From assembly GCA_041490445.1 (NCBI GenBank), contig JBGPTF010000005.1, positions 1 to 64,000 of the forward strand: 64,000 nt of DNA, written 5' to 3'. How positions within the stretch are numbered: position 1 is the first letter of the stretch; every line of letters begins with the position of its first letter. Source of the DNA: JBGPTF01 sp041490445. GTDB taxonomy: Bacteria; Acidobacteriota; Terriglobia; Acidiferrales; UBA7541. Position numbers and translations under genes: made by a program. The notes under the pieces are model-generated. The model had not been told where the DNA came from. It did no database searches and worked only from the letters and a program-made list of their open reading frames with translations. Positions 51,243 to 62,774 of this stretch are shown here, piece by piece.

Positions 51243-52466
51243 ATGAAGCAGGAAATTCTCAACGCGATTGCCGGGCACCGCGACGAAATTGCGGCGTTCA
51301 CGAAGGCGCTCGTCTCCATCCCAACTGAGAATCCGCCGGGCCGTGGGTACAGAAAGTGCGCGGATGCAATTGCAGGAAAGCTGCGCGAGCTGGGCCTGCC
51401 CGCCGGAGTCCGCGAGACAGGATCTTCTGAACCGGGCGCGGAGAAATTGCCCGGCTACTGCGTGACCAGTTTCTATGGCGGAGGTGAGCGCACGCTCTAC
51501 TTCAGCGGCCACTACGACGTTGTCCCCGCCGCCGCGCCGAAGCAATTGACACCCACGATCCGGGGGCGAAATCTTTTCGGGCGTGGCAGCTCGGATATGA
51601 AAGGCGGCCTTGTGGCGATGATCTATGCCGTCAAAGTACTCGGGGATCTGGGCGCGAAACTCGACGGACGCATCGGGCTCGTTTTCGTCCCGGATGAAGA
51701 AACCAGCGGGCCCCGCGGGTCGCGCGCACTGGCGGCAGCCGGTGAGCTGGGCTGCGGCGGAATCGGCATGCTGACGCCAGAGCCGACCGGAGGAGTGATC
51801 TGGAATGCCAGCCGCGGCGCGATCTCTCTGCGCGTCACCGTGCACGGCAAAGCGGCGCACGTGGGGCTGGAGAGCCGGGGCGTGAATGCGTTCGAACGCA
51901 TGCTCGATGTGGCAGGCGCGCTGCGCGAGCTCAAGAGGAAGATCACGGCTCGGAAAACCGCGTTTCACATCACTCCGGACGCAGCGCGCAATTCCATTTT
52001 GATGCTTGGCGGGCAGTGTGAAGGCGGCGCGAATTTCAATCTCGTGCCGGATACCTGTTCGTTTACCGTAGATCGGCGGATCAATCCCGAAGAAGACCTT
52101 GAAACCGAGAAAGCCGAATTACTGGCGGTCCTGGAAGGCTGCCGGCGCAATGGAATTGAATTGGACATCGAGATTATCCAGGAGGGCCGCGCTGCTGGTG
52201 TCGCTGAAGAAAACGAAATCGCGCAGGCGCTGGCGCAGAGCGTCGAAGAAGTCACTGGGAAGACACCTGCTTTCGAAATGTGTCCCGGGTTGCTTGAAAT
52301 ACGCTACTACGCCGAGAAGGGGATTCCAGCGGTTGCCTATGGTCCCGGGTTGCTGACCGTCTCGCATGGCCCCGAAGAATTCATTCCGCTCGAGAATATC
52401 GAATCGTGCGCCGCCGTTTACGCGCTCACGGCGCTGCGCGTGCTCGGAGAGAGGGCGCCCCGGTAA
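51243..52466 (+). CDS. M20-family metallohydrolase (ArgE/DapE-like)
   Basis: 407 residues: zinc-ligand motifs SGHYDVVP (His90), GRGSSDMKGG (Asp118), the catalytic acid in PDEET (about 150-154), TPEPT and a C-terminal SHGPEEF His. A lid/dimerisation domain (about 190-305) interrupts the catalytic domain. Family members remove acyl groups or cleave peptides (acetylornithine deacetylase, succinyl-diaminopimelate desuccinylase, carboxypeptidase G2-type), and the substrate is undetermined. No arginine or lysine genes are adjacent. The following MOSC-SnoaL gene starts 12 bases after its stop, suggesting co-transcription. Confidence 0.88.
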   Translation: MKQEILNAIAGHRDEIAAFTKALVSIPTENPPGRGYRKCADAIAGKLRELGLPAGVRETGSSEPGAEKLPGYCVTSFYGGGERTLYFSGHYDVVPAAAPKQLTPTIRGRNLFGRGSSDMKGGLVAMIYAVKVLGDLGAKLDGRIGLVFVPDEETSGPRGSRALAAAGELGCGGIGMLTPEPTGGVIWNASRGAISLRVTVHGKAAHVGLESRGVNAFERMLDVAGALRELKRKITARKTAFHITPDAARNSILMLGGQCEGGANFNLVPDTCSFTVDRRINPEEDLETEKAELLAVLEGCRRNGIELDIEIIQEGRAAGVAEENEIAQALAQSVEEVTGKTPAFEMCPGLLEIRYYAEKGIPAVAYGPGLLTVSHGPEEFIPLENIESCAAVYALTALRVLGERAPR

Positions 52467-52478
52467 GGAGAGTTCGCC

Positions 52479-53390
52479 ATGGCCAAAGGAAAAGTGATTT
52501 CCATCTTCATCGCGCCTGCGGCAAAGGCCCCGATGAAAGGCGTCGCCGAAGTCCGCGCCGTAGCGGGCAAGGGTCTTCAGGGCGACCGCTACTTCCGCAG
52601 CGAGGGCACCTTCTCAAGCACGGCCGGGCCGGGCGGCGAAGCGACGCTGGTGGAGGCCGAAGCGGTCGCGGCAGCCGCCGAATTGATGAAAACAGGGCTC
52701 GAGCCTTCCGGCACCCGGCGCAACATCGTCACGCGAGGGATTTCGCTGAATCACCTCGTAGGAAAAGAGTTTCGCGTCGGTGAGGTGGTCCTGCGGGGGC
52801 TGCGGCTTTGCGAGCCTTGCGCACATCTCGAAAGCCTGACGCGAGAGGGAGTGAAGTCCGCCCTGCTCCATCGCGCCGGCCTCCGCTCGCAAATTCTGCA
52901 GGGTGGGATGATCCGCGTTGGGGACGAAGTCGCGCCGCTTGATTCCACCGAATCGGAAAACAAGAAATTGATTCGCCGGTATTACGACGAGATGTGGAAC
53001 CCGTGGAATTTTGATGCCGCAGCGGAAATCCTTTCGCCGGAGATTGTTTTCTACGGTTCGCTGGGGGTCGCCACGCGTGGCATCGAAGCATTTCGCGCGT
53101 ACATGCGGACCGTGCGCGCAGCTTTTCCGAATTTTCACAACACGATCGAGGAGATCTTGGCTGAAGACGACAAGATCGTGGCGCGACTGTGCTACACGGG
53201 TACGCATCGCGGGCCGGTTTTCGAAATTGCGCCGACCGGAAAAACGATTGCCTACTCGGGCGCGGCGTTTTTTCGAATTGCTGATGGAAAAGTGGCGCAG
53301 GGCTGGGTGTTGGGCGACCGAATGGGTCTGGTCGAACAGCTTCGCGGATCGTCAATTGAACCGGAAACACAGGATAGAGGCAAGAAATGA
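52479..53390 (+). CDS. MOSC domain fused to a SnoaL-like domain
   Basis: 303 residues. Residues 1-155 form a MOSC domain: GKGLQGDRYF, AEAV, RRNIVTRGISLN and the Cys motif LCEPCAHLE (Cys111, Cys114), used by MOSC proteins for sulfur/molybdenum-cofactor-type chemistry. Residues 158-290 form a SnoaL/ester-cyclase-like fold: KKLIRRYYDEMWNPWNF, RAYMRTVRAAFPNFHNTIEEILAEDDKIVARLCYTGTH and FRIADGKVAQGWVLGD. I see no frameshift at the junction. The combination is unusual. AGGAGA precedes the ATG. Function unknown. Confidence 0.85.
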   Translation: MAKGKVISIFIAPAAKAPMKGVAEVRAVAGKGLQGDRYFRSEGTFSSTAGPGGEATLVEAEAVAAAAELMKTGLEPSGTRRNIVTRGISLNHLVGKEFRVGEVVLRGLRLCEPCAHLESLTREGVKSALLHRAGLRSQILQGGMIRVGDEVAPLDSTESENKKLIRRYYDEMWNPWNFDAAAEILSPEIVFYGSLGVATRGIEAFRAYMRTVRAAFPNFHNTIEEILAEDDKIVARLCYTGTHRGPVFEIAPTGKTIAYSGAAFFRIADGKVAQGWVLGDRMGLVEQLRGSSIEPETQDRGKK

Positions 53391-53530
53391 GATGTCATGG
53401 TTATCTCAAAGCAATACGTGACAGCGTATGAAAAGCAGACTTCTCCGAGCGTTATCTTGCAGGCGTCCGATGTCCCCATAAAAGACAGAAAACACAAGAG
53501 ATAATGTGGAAGCGGGTTGCAAAATTCGTC

Positions 53531-53559
53531 TTGTCGCAGGCCCTTTTCTCCAGTAGAAT
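53531..53559 (+). promoter_or_regulatory. Promoter of gyrB
   Basis: TTGTCG (53531-53536), a 17-bp spacer and TAGAAT (53554-53559). Transcription from about 53566 would give a 310-base leader before gyrB. Confidence 0.55.
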
Positions 53560-53565
53560 TCTTCT

Positions 53566-53876
53566 TGGTCTTCGGATCTAGTTTTTCTTCGGACCGGCAC
53601 TAGGCCGGGTCGGGCAAGCCCCAGGAAGTGCGAGTCTGCACCAGGATTCGCCGGGACTGCGCCACCCGGAAAGCTCCCCTTCGCGGGGAAAAGTCTTCGC
53701 CGCGTCCCCCCAGTCCGGGCCCTCATGGGCTTGGGACGGAACGGGACGGGATGAAGCCAGCAACCCTTCGAGCCCGCCTCGGATCGAGTTTGAGACGGGC
53801 CACAGGGTAAGGCGAGTGTCGAGCCTTTCCGCTCTTCCGCCTTCCCAAAAGCACGACGTCAGGAGACGCACAACCC
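53566..53876 (+). other. Long GC-rich leader upstream of gyrB
   Basis: No gene seen. Several local stems are possible, for example GACCGGC/GGCCGGGTC near 53592 and TCCCC-TTCGC-GGGGA near 53677-53693. I compared it by eye with RNase P RNA, tmRNA and SRP RNA and found no signature. It could be supercoiling- or structure-regulated mRNA leader, or an unrecognised RNA. Confidence 0.35.
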
Positions 53877-56285
53877 ATGGGTGAGAAAGAGACTGCCGCG
53901 GCGAAAGCCTCCGGCCACCGCTACGACGCGACTTCCATCAAAGTCCTCGGCGGCATCGAGGCGGTGCGGAAGCGACCGGCAATGTATATCGGCTCGACCG
54001 GAGAGATGGGCCTGCATCATCTGGTCTGGGAGGTGGTGGATAACTCGGTGGACGAAGCCCTGGCGGGCTTCTGCGACGAGATCAACGTCATCGTGCACGA
54101 CGACAACTCGGTGACGGTCACCGACAACGGGCGCGGCATCCCGGTGGACATGCACGCCACGGAGAAAAAGCCCGCCGCCGAAGTCGTGATGACGGTGCTG
54201 CACGCCGGCGGAAAGTTCGATAGCGAATCCTACAAAGTCTCGGGCGGTTTGCATGGCGTGGGCGTCTCTGTCGTTAACGCGCTTTCGGACTGGCTTGATC
54301 TGGAAATCTGGCGCGAGGGCGAGGTGTGGGAGCAGTCGTACGGAGCCGGCGTTCCCACGTCGAAACTGAAGGTCACCGGGAAAACAAAAAAGACGGGCAC
54401 CAAGGTGACGTTTCATCCCGACCCGAAGATTTTTACGGTCACGAACTACAGCTTCGACACGCTGTCGCAGCGCCTGCGCGAGCTGGCCTTCCTGAACAAG
54501 GGCCTGCAAATCACTCTCCACGACGAACGCAGCGACAAGAAGGCGGAATTCCGTTTCACTGGCGGCATCGCCGAATTCGTGAAACACCTGAACCGCGGCA
54601 AGGGCGTGCTCCACGATTCGCCGATCTACATGGAAGGCCGGCGCGAGACCGTGGATATGGAAATCGCGGTGCAATACAACGACAGCTACACCGAAAACAT
54701 TTTTGCCTTCGCCAACACGATCAACACGGTAGACGGGGGCACGCACCTTTCCGGCTTTCGCTCCGCCCTGACTCGCACGATCAACTACTACGCCAGCTCG
54801 CTCGGCATGCTGAAGGAACAAAAGGATGAAGTGACGCTCACGGGCGATGACGTGCGCGAGGGCCTGGTGGCGGTCGTTTCCGTGAAGCTGCCCCAGCCAC
54901 AGTTTGAAGGCCAGACGAAAGGCAAGTTGAACAGCGACATCAAGGGCCTGGTCGAACAGCTCGTCAACGAGCGATTGGGTGAATATTTCGACAAGCACTC
55001 GGCAATCGCGCGGCGGATCATCGGCAAGTGCATTGACGCGGCGCGCGCCCGTGAGGCAGCGCGCAAGGCGCGCGAGCTGACGCGGCGGAAATCCGCGCTC
55101 GATTCGAGCGGTCTGCCCGGCAAGTTGTCCGACTGCCAGGAACGCGACCCGGCACGCTGCGAACTGTTCGTCGTCGAGGGCGAATCGGCCGGCGGCTCGG
55201 CCAAAATGGGTCGCGACCGGCGCTACCAGGCCATCCTGCCGCTCAAGGGCAAGATTCTGAACGTCGAAAAAGCGCGCTACGACAAGATGCTTGGCCACGA
55301 AGAAATCCGCGCCATCATCACCGCGCTCGGCACCGGCATCGGCAAGGACGATTTCGACGCCGCGAAACTGCGCTACCACAAGGTGATCCTGATGACCGAC
55401 GCGGACGTGGACGGCAGCCACATCCGCACGCTGCTGCTGACTTTCTTTTTCCGCCACATGCGCGAGCTGATCGAAAAGGGGCACATCTATATCGCGCAGC
55501 CGCCGCTCTTCCGCGTGAAGCGCGGGAAGATGGACCGCTACATTCGCGACGAGCGGGAGTTTTCGCGCGAGCTGATGAAGCGCGCCACCGAGGAGCACGT
55601 TGTGAGGTCGAAGGAAGGCAAGGTGCTCGAGGGCGGCCCGCTGACACAGTTCCTGCTCAATGTGCAGGAATACGACCTGGTGTCGGCGAAGCTGGCGCGG
55701 CGCTTGCGCGACCCGCAGCTCGTCGAGCTGCTGGCAAAAAGCGATCTCGAAAAGAAGATCGACTTTGGCGACAAAAAGAAGCTGGACAAGCTCCTGAAGG
55801 CGATTGAAAGGGCGAAGATCAAGTGCGAGGGGAAAATCGAATTTGACGAGGAACACAGCCTTTACGAACTCGTGATTTCAAACGGCATGGAGCGGCGGAT
55901 CCATTGGGCGCTTGTCGGCGCGCCGGAATGCAAGCGGCTGCGCGCGCTGCGCCAGGCCATTGACGAGCTGGACCAGCCGCCCTTTGTCATCACGCACAAT
56001 GGCGACAAGGAAACTCGGGAGAGCGCGCAGGGCGTGCTCGCCTACGTGCTCGAAGACGCCAAGAAGGAATTCAACATCACGCGATTCAAGGGCCTGGGCG
56101 AGATGAACCCCGAGCAGCTCTGGGAAACCACGATGAACGCGGAGACCCGCACTCTGCTCAAGGTAAGGCTGGAAGACGCAGTCGCCGCCGAAGTAATTTT
56201 TGCCACGCTAATGGGTGAAAATGTGGTGGAGCGCCGCAAGTTCATCCAGGACAACGCGCTCGAAGTCGTGAACCTCGATATCTAA
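53877..56285 (+). CDS. gyrB: DNA gyrase subunit B
   Basis: 802 residues. GHKL ATPase (EVVDNSVDEALAGFCDEI, VTDNGRGIPVDMH, KVSGGLHGVGVSVVNALSD), transducer domain, Toprim with VVEGESAGGSAKMGRDRRYQ and DADVDGSHIRTLLLTFFFR, and the C-terminal tail EQLWETTMNAETRTLLKV. It binds and hydrolyses ATP for negative supercoiling with GyrA. The residue at E. coli Asp426 is Glu436 here (EGESAGG for EGDSAGG). Starts at ATG 53877. Separated from gyrA by two small genes. Confidence 0.97.
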   Translation: MGEKETAAAKASGHRYDATSIKVLGGIEAVRKRPAMYIGSTGEMGLHHLVWEVVDNSVDEALAGFCDEINVIVHDDNSVTVTDNGRGIPVDMHATEKKPAAEVVMTVLHAGGKFDSESYKVSGGLHGVGVSVVNALSDWLDLEIWREGEVWEQSYGAGVPTSKLKVTGKTKKTGTKVTFHPDPKIFTVTNYSFDTLSQRLRELAFLNKGLQITLHDERSDKKAEFRFTGGIAEFVKHLNRGKGVLHDSPIYMEGRRETVDMEIAVQYNDSYTENIFAFANTINTVDGGTHLSGFRSALTRTINYYASSLGMLKEQKDEVTLTGDDVREGLVAVVSVKLPQPQFEGQTKGKLNSDIKGLVEQLVNERLGEYFDKHSAIARRIIGKCIDAARAREAARKARELTRRKSALDSSGLPGKLSDCQERDPARCELFVVEGESAGGSAKMGRDRRYQAILPLKGKILNVEKARYDKMLGHEEIRAIITALGTGIGKDDFDAAKLRYHKVILMTDADVDGSHIRTLLLTFFFRHMRELIEKGHIYIAQPPLFRVKRGKMDRYIRDEREFSRELMKRATEEHVVRSKEGKVLEGGPLTQFLLNVQEYDLVSAKLARRLRDPQLVELLAKSDLEKKIDFGDKKKLDKLLKAIERAKIKCEGKIEFDEEHSLYELVISNGMERRIHWALVGAPECKRLRALRQAIDELDQPPFVITHNGDKETRESAQGVLAYVLEDAKKEFNITRFKGLGEMNPEQLWETTMNAETRTLLKVRLEDAVAAEVIFATLMGENVVERRKFIQDNALEVVNLDI

Positions 56286-56356
56286 CGGACCGCTTTTCTT
56301 CATTGCGGTGAAGCGCCGGCGGCAGGCACTTGTAGAGACTGAGGCGGGAGAGCGAC

Positions 56357-56749
56357 ATGCCGGATAACGTAGTCCACTTCGCCATCCACGCGGACGATCT
56401 CGATCGAGCGCGGCGGTTTTATCAAGGCGTCTTTGGCTGGCGATTCGAAGGCTTCGGCTCGAATGATCTTTCGGGGTTCTGCAAGATCAAGAACAGCGCC
56501 GGCGGGCAGCCGGGGATCATCGGGGCGATGCAGCATCGCCGGTACAACGCGCTGCCGCAGCCGGTGCTCGGCTACGAATGCTCAATTTCCGTACAGGATG
56601 TTGACTCGACGGCGGCCGCAGTCGAAGCCAACGGCGGCAAAGTGCTGATGCCGAAAACCGCGATTCCCGAGGTCGGCTGGCTGATCAAATTTCGCGACAC
56701 GGAAGGCAATCTGGCCTGCGCGATTCGTATCGACGAAAACGCAAAATAG
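56357..56749 (+). CDS. VOC (glyoxalase/bleomycin-resistance-like) protein
   Basis: 130 residues with paired beta-alpha-beta-beta-beta units: VVHFAIHADDLDRARRFYQGVFGWRFE and YECSISVQDVDSTAAAVEANGGKV... RDTEGNLACAIRI. The metal-site residues (HFAIH, EVGW, EGN) fit the family. It is of the single-VOC type used for diverse metal-dependent isomerase or dioxygenase reactions; the substrate is unknown. A GGCGGGAG site precedes ATG 56357. It lies between gyrB and gyrA. Confidence 0.85.
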   Translation: MPDNVVHFAIHADDLDRARRFYQGVFGWRFEGFGSNDLSGFCKIKNSAGGQPGIIGAMQHRRYNALPQPVLGYECSISVQDVDSTAAAVEANGGKVLMPKTAIPEVGWLIKFRDTEGNLACAIRIDENAK

Positions 56750-56754
56750 ACGCC

Positions 56755-57012
56755 GTGATTTTTCAATTGACATGGAAGATTTTGCCGGGGCTGCGGGGGC
56801 TGAGCTGTTCGGAATTTCGCGCGACGCCAACGCAAGCGCCGGACAACGAGCGCGGCGTAGCGATCGATTGCGCGTCGGAAACGGAGTGCGCGGCGCTGCT
56901 CCGGGAACTCGAGGAACATTTCTGGCCGCAGCGGTTTTCGAACAACGCGGCGGCGTTTGAGACAGTGAAAACATACGTGCTTGAGAAAACGGCGCGGGGC
57001 ACAACGGGCTAA
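56755..57012 (+). CDS. Small hypothetical protein, 85 aa, GTG start
   Basis: Starts at GTG 56755, five bases after the VOC stop. Residues begin VIFQLTWKILPGLRGLSCSE and include ASETECAALLRELEEHFWPQ. Codon third positions are GC-rich. There are no hydrophobic segments and no known motif. It is probably translated with the VOC gene. Real gene status is likely but not certain; no function can be offered. Confidence 0.5.
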   Translation: MIFQLTWKILPGLRGLSCSEFRATPTQAPDNERGVAIDCASETECAALLRELEEHFWPQRFSNNAAAFETVKTYVLEKTARGTTG

Positions 57013-57017
57013 GCCGC

Positions 57018-57095
57018 GTCATTCCAGCGATGCCAGGAATCTCTTTGCATTATTCGAAGAGGGATTCCCCGGGCCGGGTCGCCATTCGGAATGAC
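57018..57095. repeat. Palindromic intergenic repeat, copy 3 (78 bp)
   Basis: The ends GTCATTCC and GGAATGAC are exact inverted copies. Inside, GGAATCTCTT and AAGAGGGATTCC form a second stem. It fills the gap before gyrA and has the same terminal motif as copies at 9149-9195 and 35844-35964. Confidence 0.6.
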
Positions 57096-57121
57096 GGACA
57101 AGAGGGAGAGGCGAGAGACGC

Positions 57122-59668
<2,547 letters not shown>

Positions 59669-59671
<3 letters not shown>

Positions 59672-60101
59672 TTCGTGGAATCGCCGGCGTCGAAGAGATA
59701 GAGAGGATTGCCGTCGCCGTCCGCGAAAGGCGCCACGCGGACCGGATAGGACGACTCCTGCAGAAGCCTTCGAAAACTGATGCGCCGATGCACCAGTGAT
59801 GCACGCACCAGTTCGAGCAATACGTAGCCGGCAGGGCGCGGGCGACTCGCGTGCCGGACCCTACCCTCCCAGTCACAAAGCCCTCTGCCTGCAACTGCTC
59901 GTAGGTGTTCAAGACAGTGTTGCGCGAGATGCCGAGCCGCGCTGCGAGGGCACGCGAAGACGGCAGACGCGCCCCGGGCAACAGGCGCCCCGTCAGAACG
60001 GCGCTTCGCAGCGATTCATAGAGTTGGCCGTACAGTGGCACGAGGGATTCGCCATCCAGAGTGATCGAGGGGAAATCGAATTTGGCCGCCCGTTTCGGCA
60101 T
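59669..60101 (-). pseudogene. Truncated/frameshifted GntR (MocR-type) regulator with a VOC-like tail
   Basis: From ATG 60099-60101 the first about 95 residues form a GntR-type winged helix (LVPLYGQLYESLRSAVLTGRLLPGARLPSSRALAARLGISRNTVLNTYEQLQAEG). After ARALPAT this frame becomes non-protein-like and runs antisense into gyrA. Shifting frame by one base gives YVLLELVRASLVHRRISF..., ending APFADGDGNPLYLFDAG and a TAG exactly at the gyrA end. That tail resembles the C-terminus of a VOC protein (DPDGNxxxLF motif). No aminotransferase domain is present. I read it as a frameshifted or fused remnant; sequencing error is also possible. Confidence 0.5.
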
Positions 60102-60120
60102 AAATGGCTCTTTTCTTCCG

Positions 60121-60135
60121 TATACTATGGCATAG
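60121..60135 (+). promoter_or_regulatory. Candidate -10 and palindromic operator before the VOC gene
   Basis: TATACT (60121-60126) is followed by the near-palindrome CTATGGCATAG (60125-60135) overlapping the expected start of transcription. It lies between the divergent GntR-type gene and the VOC gene, so that regulator may have bound here. Confidence 0.4.
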
Positions 60136-60179
60136 CATTCGGCCTGTTCCGACGGCATTTCTTCGGAGAGGAGACCAAG

Positions 60180-60572
60180 ATGATCACAGGCGGAGTGGTG
60201 ACTGTCTTTGTGAACGACATGGACCGTGCCGCGCAGTTCTACACCGAATCGCTGGGACTAAAGCTGGCGGTGCGCTTCGGGAACCACTGGGCCTCGATTG
60301 AAGCAGGCGGCGGCATGATTATCGGCCTGCATCCCGCGTCGCCTGAATCCCCAGCCGGCAAGAAGGGCTCGGTCGTAATCGGCCTGGCGCTCGATGAGCC
60401 GATCCAGCAGGCGGTCGAGAAGCTCACGAAGCGCGGGGTGAAATTCCGCGGGCCCGTGTTCGAGGACAACGCGTCGTGGATCGTTTATTTCGAAGACCCT
60501 GACGGGAACGAGTTCTACCTGAACGAGCTGAAGGCGGAATACAAGAAGTATCAGCCCGGCGCCGCCGCGTAG
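60180..60572 (+). CDS. VOC (glyoxalase-like) protein
   Basis: 130 residues, start ATG 60180 after GGAGAGGAGACC. It has the two VOC modules: GVVTVFVNDMDRAAQFYTESLGL and VIGLALDEPIQQAVEKLTKRGVKF, then WIVYFEDPDGNEFYLNELK. Metal-site residues are only partly recognisable (Glu in the DPDGNEFYL strand). The frame is open far upstream but only as antisense of the regulator. Probably controlled by the divergent GntR-type gene; substrate unknown. Confidence 0.85.
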   Translation: MITGGVVTVFVNDMDRAAQFYTESLGLKLAVRFGNHWASIEAGGGMIIGLHPASPESPAGKKGSVVIGLALDEPIQQAVEKLTKRGVKFRGPVFEDNASWIVYFEDPDGNEFYLNELKAEYKKYQPGAAA

Positions 60573-60630
60573 GACTTCTGCGGTGCTGGCGCTTGCGGTG
60601 AACCCGCCGAAACGTCTCGCTGGCGAAGAG

Positions 60631-61767
60631 CTAGCTGGTGGGTGCGGGCAGGTAATAACCCGGGCGGGTGCGGACGTTGACGCCAGGCCGGGAGACGGTC
60701 ACCTTGATTTCGTGGTAGCCGGAAGGCTCGTCACCGGGCGGACGATAGCCGAGGACGTACTGCGCGTGCAGTTCCCCGCCGATCAGGTCCATCGCCTTCT
60801 CGATGGAATTGTCCCGTAACGTGCTGATGTGCGCTCCGCCGGTGGCGGTGCTGGCCACCGCCAGATTGTGCTTGTGAACCACGTCCCCGGCGCGCTGCAC
60901 CACCCAGACGGCGAGCGCGAGCAGGTTGATATTGCTTTGTTCAGACGCCTGCATCGAAGGCGTTTCTGGGCGGCCGTTGATGCCCGGTGTGGGAAACGTC
61001 CCCGGCGGACCGATCTGCGGCGGCCCCGCCTGGCTGGGCTTGGCACGCAACTCAGCGGCTGTCGTGCTCAGCCCAATCGTGTAAATCGCGATGTTGGTGA
61101 GCTGCGCACGGCGCAGGATGATGCCGAGCCGCGTCTCACTTCCTGAGTCGGCCGCTTCGGAGATCACTAAGAGCACCCGGCGGCGGTTTTCCGGCTGTTT
61201 TTGGAGCAGGTCCACCGCGGACGACATCGCGTCATACAGCTTCACTCCCGAAGTGCCCATCGGCATGCGATTGATCGTGCGCTGAATCTGGTCCTTGTCC
61301 GCTGTGAACGGCTGCAGAACGTCCGCAGCGTCGTTGAAAGCAATCACCGCGGCTTCGGCCGTCTGACCCATCACGGTCTGTGTAAAAACGATGCCGCTTT
61401 TCCGAACGGCTGGCAGCAGCGGCTCGACGTGGGAACTATTTTCCACGAGCAGGACGATCGAAAGCGGATCGCCGCCCAGATCGAAGTGTTCGATCTTCTG
61501 TTCCACGCTATTGTCGTAGATGTGGAAATCCGTGGCCGCGAGGTCGAAAACCAATTCGCCGGAGCGATCGCGCACCGTGACGGGCGTGCTGACAAAATTG
61601 ACCGGCACGTGGATCACCCCACGTTGCCCCTTCTGCGGCGGAGGTGCCTGTTCCGGGACGGCGCCGGGCTTCGGCGGCAGCGGACCCGGTTGGGCCTGGC
61701 CACGGGATGGCGCGGCGCCGGCAAGCAAGGTCAGGGCCAGCATCGCGGAGATGGCTGTACGCTTCAT
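60631..61767 (-). CDS. VWFA-related acidobacterial domain protein (secreted, 378 aa)
   Basis: Signal peptide (MKRTAISAMLALTLLAGAAPSRGQ), Pro-rich linker, then the VWFA-related acidobacterial module: TPVTVRDRSGELVFDLAATDFHIYDN, the A-domain IVLLVENSSHVEPLLPAV (a degenerate DxSxS), LYDAMSSAVDLLQ and LLVISEAADSGSETRL. It ends with HAQYVLGYRPPGDEPSGYHEI, a motif shared with the larger family protein at 14474-16186. Expected in the periplasm or outer surface; metal binding is uncertain. Divergent from the LOG-family gene. Confidence 0.85.
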   Translation of the reverse strand: MKRTAISAMLALTLLAGAAPSRGQAQPGPLPPKPGAVPEQAPPPQKGQRGVIHVPVNFVSTPVTVRDRSGELVFDLAATDFHIYDNSVEQKIEHFDLGGDPLSIVLLVENSSHVEPLLPAVRKSGIVFTQTVMGQTAEAAVIAFNDAADVLQPFTADKDQIQRTINRMPMGTSGVKLYDAMSSAVDLLQKQPENRRRVLLVISEAADSGSETRLGIILRRAQLTNIAIYTIGLSTTAAELRAKPSQAGPPQIGPPGTFPTPGINGRPETPSMQASEQSNINLLALAVWVVQRAGDVVHKHNLAVASTATGGAHISTLRDNSIEKAMDLIGGELHAQYVLGYRPPGDEPSGYHEIKVTVSRPGVNVRTRPGYYLPAPTS

Positions 61768-61919
61768 GGTCTCAGTCTAAACTGATTGGAAGCGAAATGC
61801 AGCGATTCCGTTGGATGGGCAAAGTAGGCGAAAGACTGCAAAAAAGTACGGCACGGGGAAGCAAACAGCAGAAACAGCACTAGAATGTATCCTTTGCGCA
61901 TCAGCGCTCTGGAGGAAGC

Positions 61920-62774
61920 ATGAGCCCGCGCTCGCAACCGCCGCAACAGAAACTGGCCTATCGCGATCCGAAATTTGTGGAAAGCCCGGTGGCGCGGCCC
62001 CTGCGCATTCTGGCCGAGTACCTGGATCCGCTTTCGCGGCTTCGCCGCGAAGGGGTGGGCGACACGATTGTGATGTTCGGCTCGGCGCGGGTGGAGCCGC
62101 GAGAGCGCGCGAAGACAACTCTCGAGAGGATCCAGCGGGCCGCGAAGAAGAAAGGCAACAGCAAGATGTTTCACCAGCAGCTACGGGATGCCCGGGCGAA
62201 TCTTGAAATGTCCCGCTATTACGAGGAGGCGCGCGAGCTGGCGCGGCGGATCACCTCCTGGTCCTTGTCCCTCGGCACACACCCGCGGCGTTTCGTGATC
62301 TGTTCCGGCGGCGGCCCCGGCATCATGGAGGCGGCGAACCGAGGCGCGACCGATGCCGGCGGGGCTTCCATCGGGTTGAGCATTGAGCTGCCGCACGAGC
62401 AGCGTTCCAACCGCTACATCACACCCGAACTGAATTTCAATTTCCACTATTTCTTCATGCGCAAACTGTGGTTCTCGCAACTCGCCAAGGCACTGATTGT
62501 TTTTCCCGGCGGTTTCGGCACCATGGACGAGTTGTGGGAAATGCTTACCCTGCTGCAAACCGGCAAGCTGCCCGCGCATCATCTGATTCTGATTTATGGT
62601 CGGCGCTATTGGGACAAGGTGCTCAACTGGCGCGCCATGCTGCGGGTTGGCACCATCAACGAGCACGAGTACAGTCTTCTCCAGTTCGCCGACACCGTGG
62701 ATGAGGCCTTCGACCGGGTCCGCACGCGCCTCGAAAAACATCACATGGAACTCGACCGGGACTGGATGGGATAG
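61920..62774 (+). CDS. LOG-family protein (TIGR00730-like)
   Basis: 284 residues with the signature nucleotide-binding motifs SGGGPGIMEAANRGA (about 129-143) and PGGFGTMDELWEMLTLLQTGK (196-216, the PGGxGTxxE motif). LOG enzymes are phosphoribohydrolases for cytokinin-like nucleotides or AMP; older annotations call them lysine decarboxylases. The N-terminal 90 residues form an extra helical extension, as in the larger bacterial subgroup. GGAGGAAGC precedes ATG 61920. Confidence 0.9.
   Translation: MSPRSQPPQQKLAYRDPKFVESPVARPLRILAEYLDPLSRLRREGVGDTIVMFGSARVEPRERAKTTLERIQRAAKKKGNSKMFHQQLRDARANLEMSRYYEEARELARRITSWSLSLGTHPRRFVICSGGGPGIMEAANRGATDAGGASIGLSIELPHEQRSNRYITPELNFNFHYFFMRKLWFSQLAKALIVFPGGFGTMDELWEMLTLLQTGKLPAHHLILIYGRRYWDKVLNWRAMLRVGTINEHEYSLLQFADTVDEAFDRVRTRLEKHHMELDRDWMG

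Noticed and set aside
53566..53876. RNase P, SRP or tmRNA upstream of gyrB
   Set aside because: Hallmark sequences (GAGGAAAGTCCGGGC, GGAAGGAAGCAGC, tmRNA ends) are absent.
53859..55856. Long minus-strand open frame (about 665 codons)
   Set aside because: Exact antisense of gyrB; no protein-like motifs.
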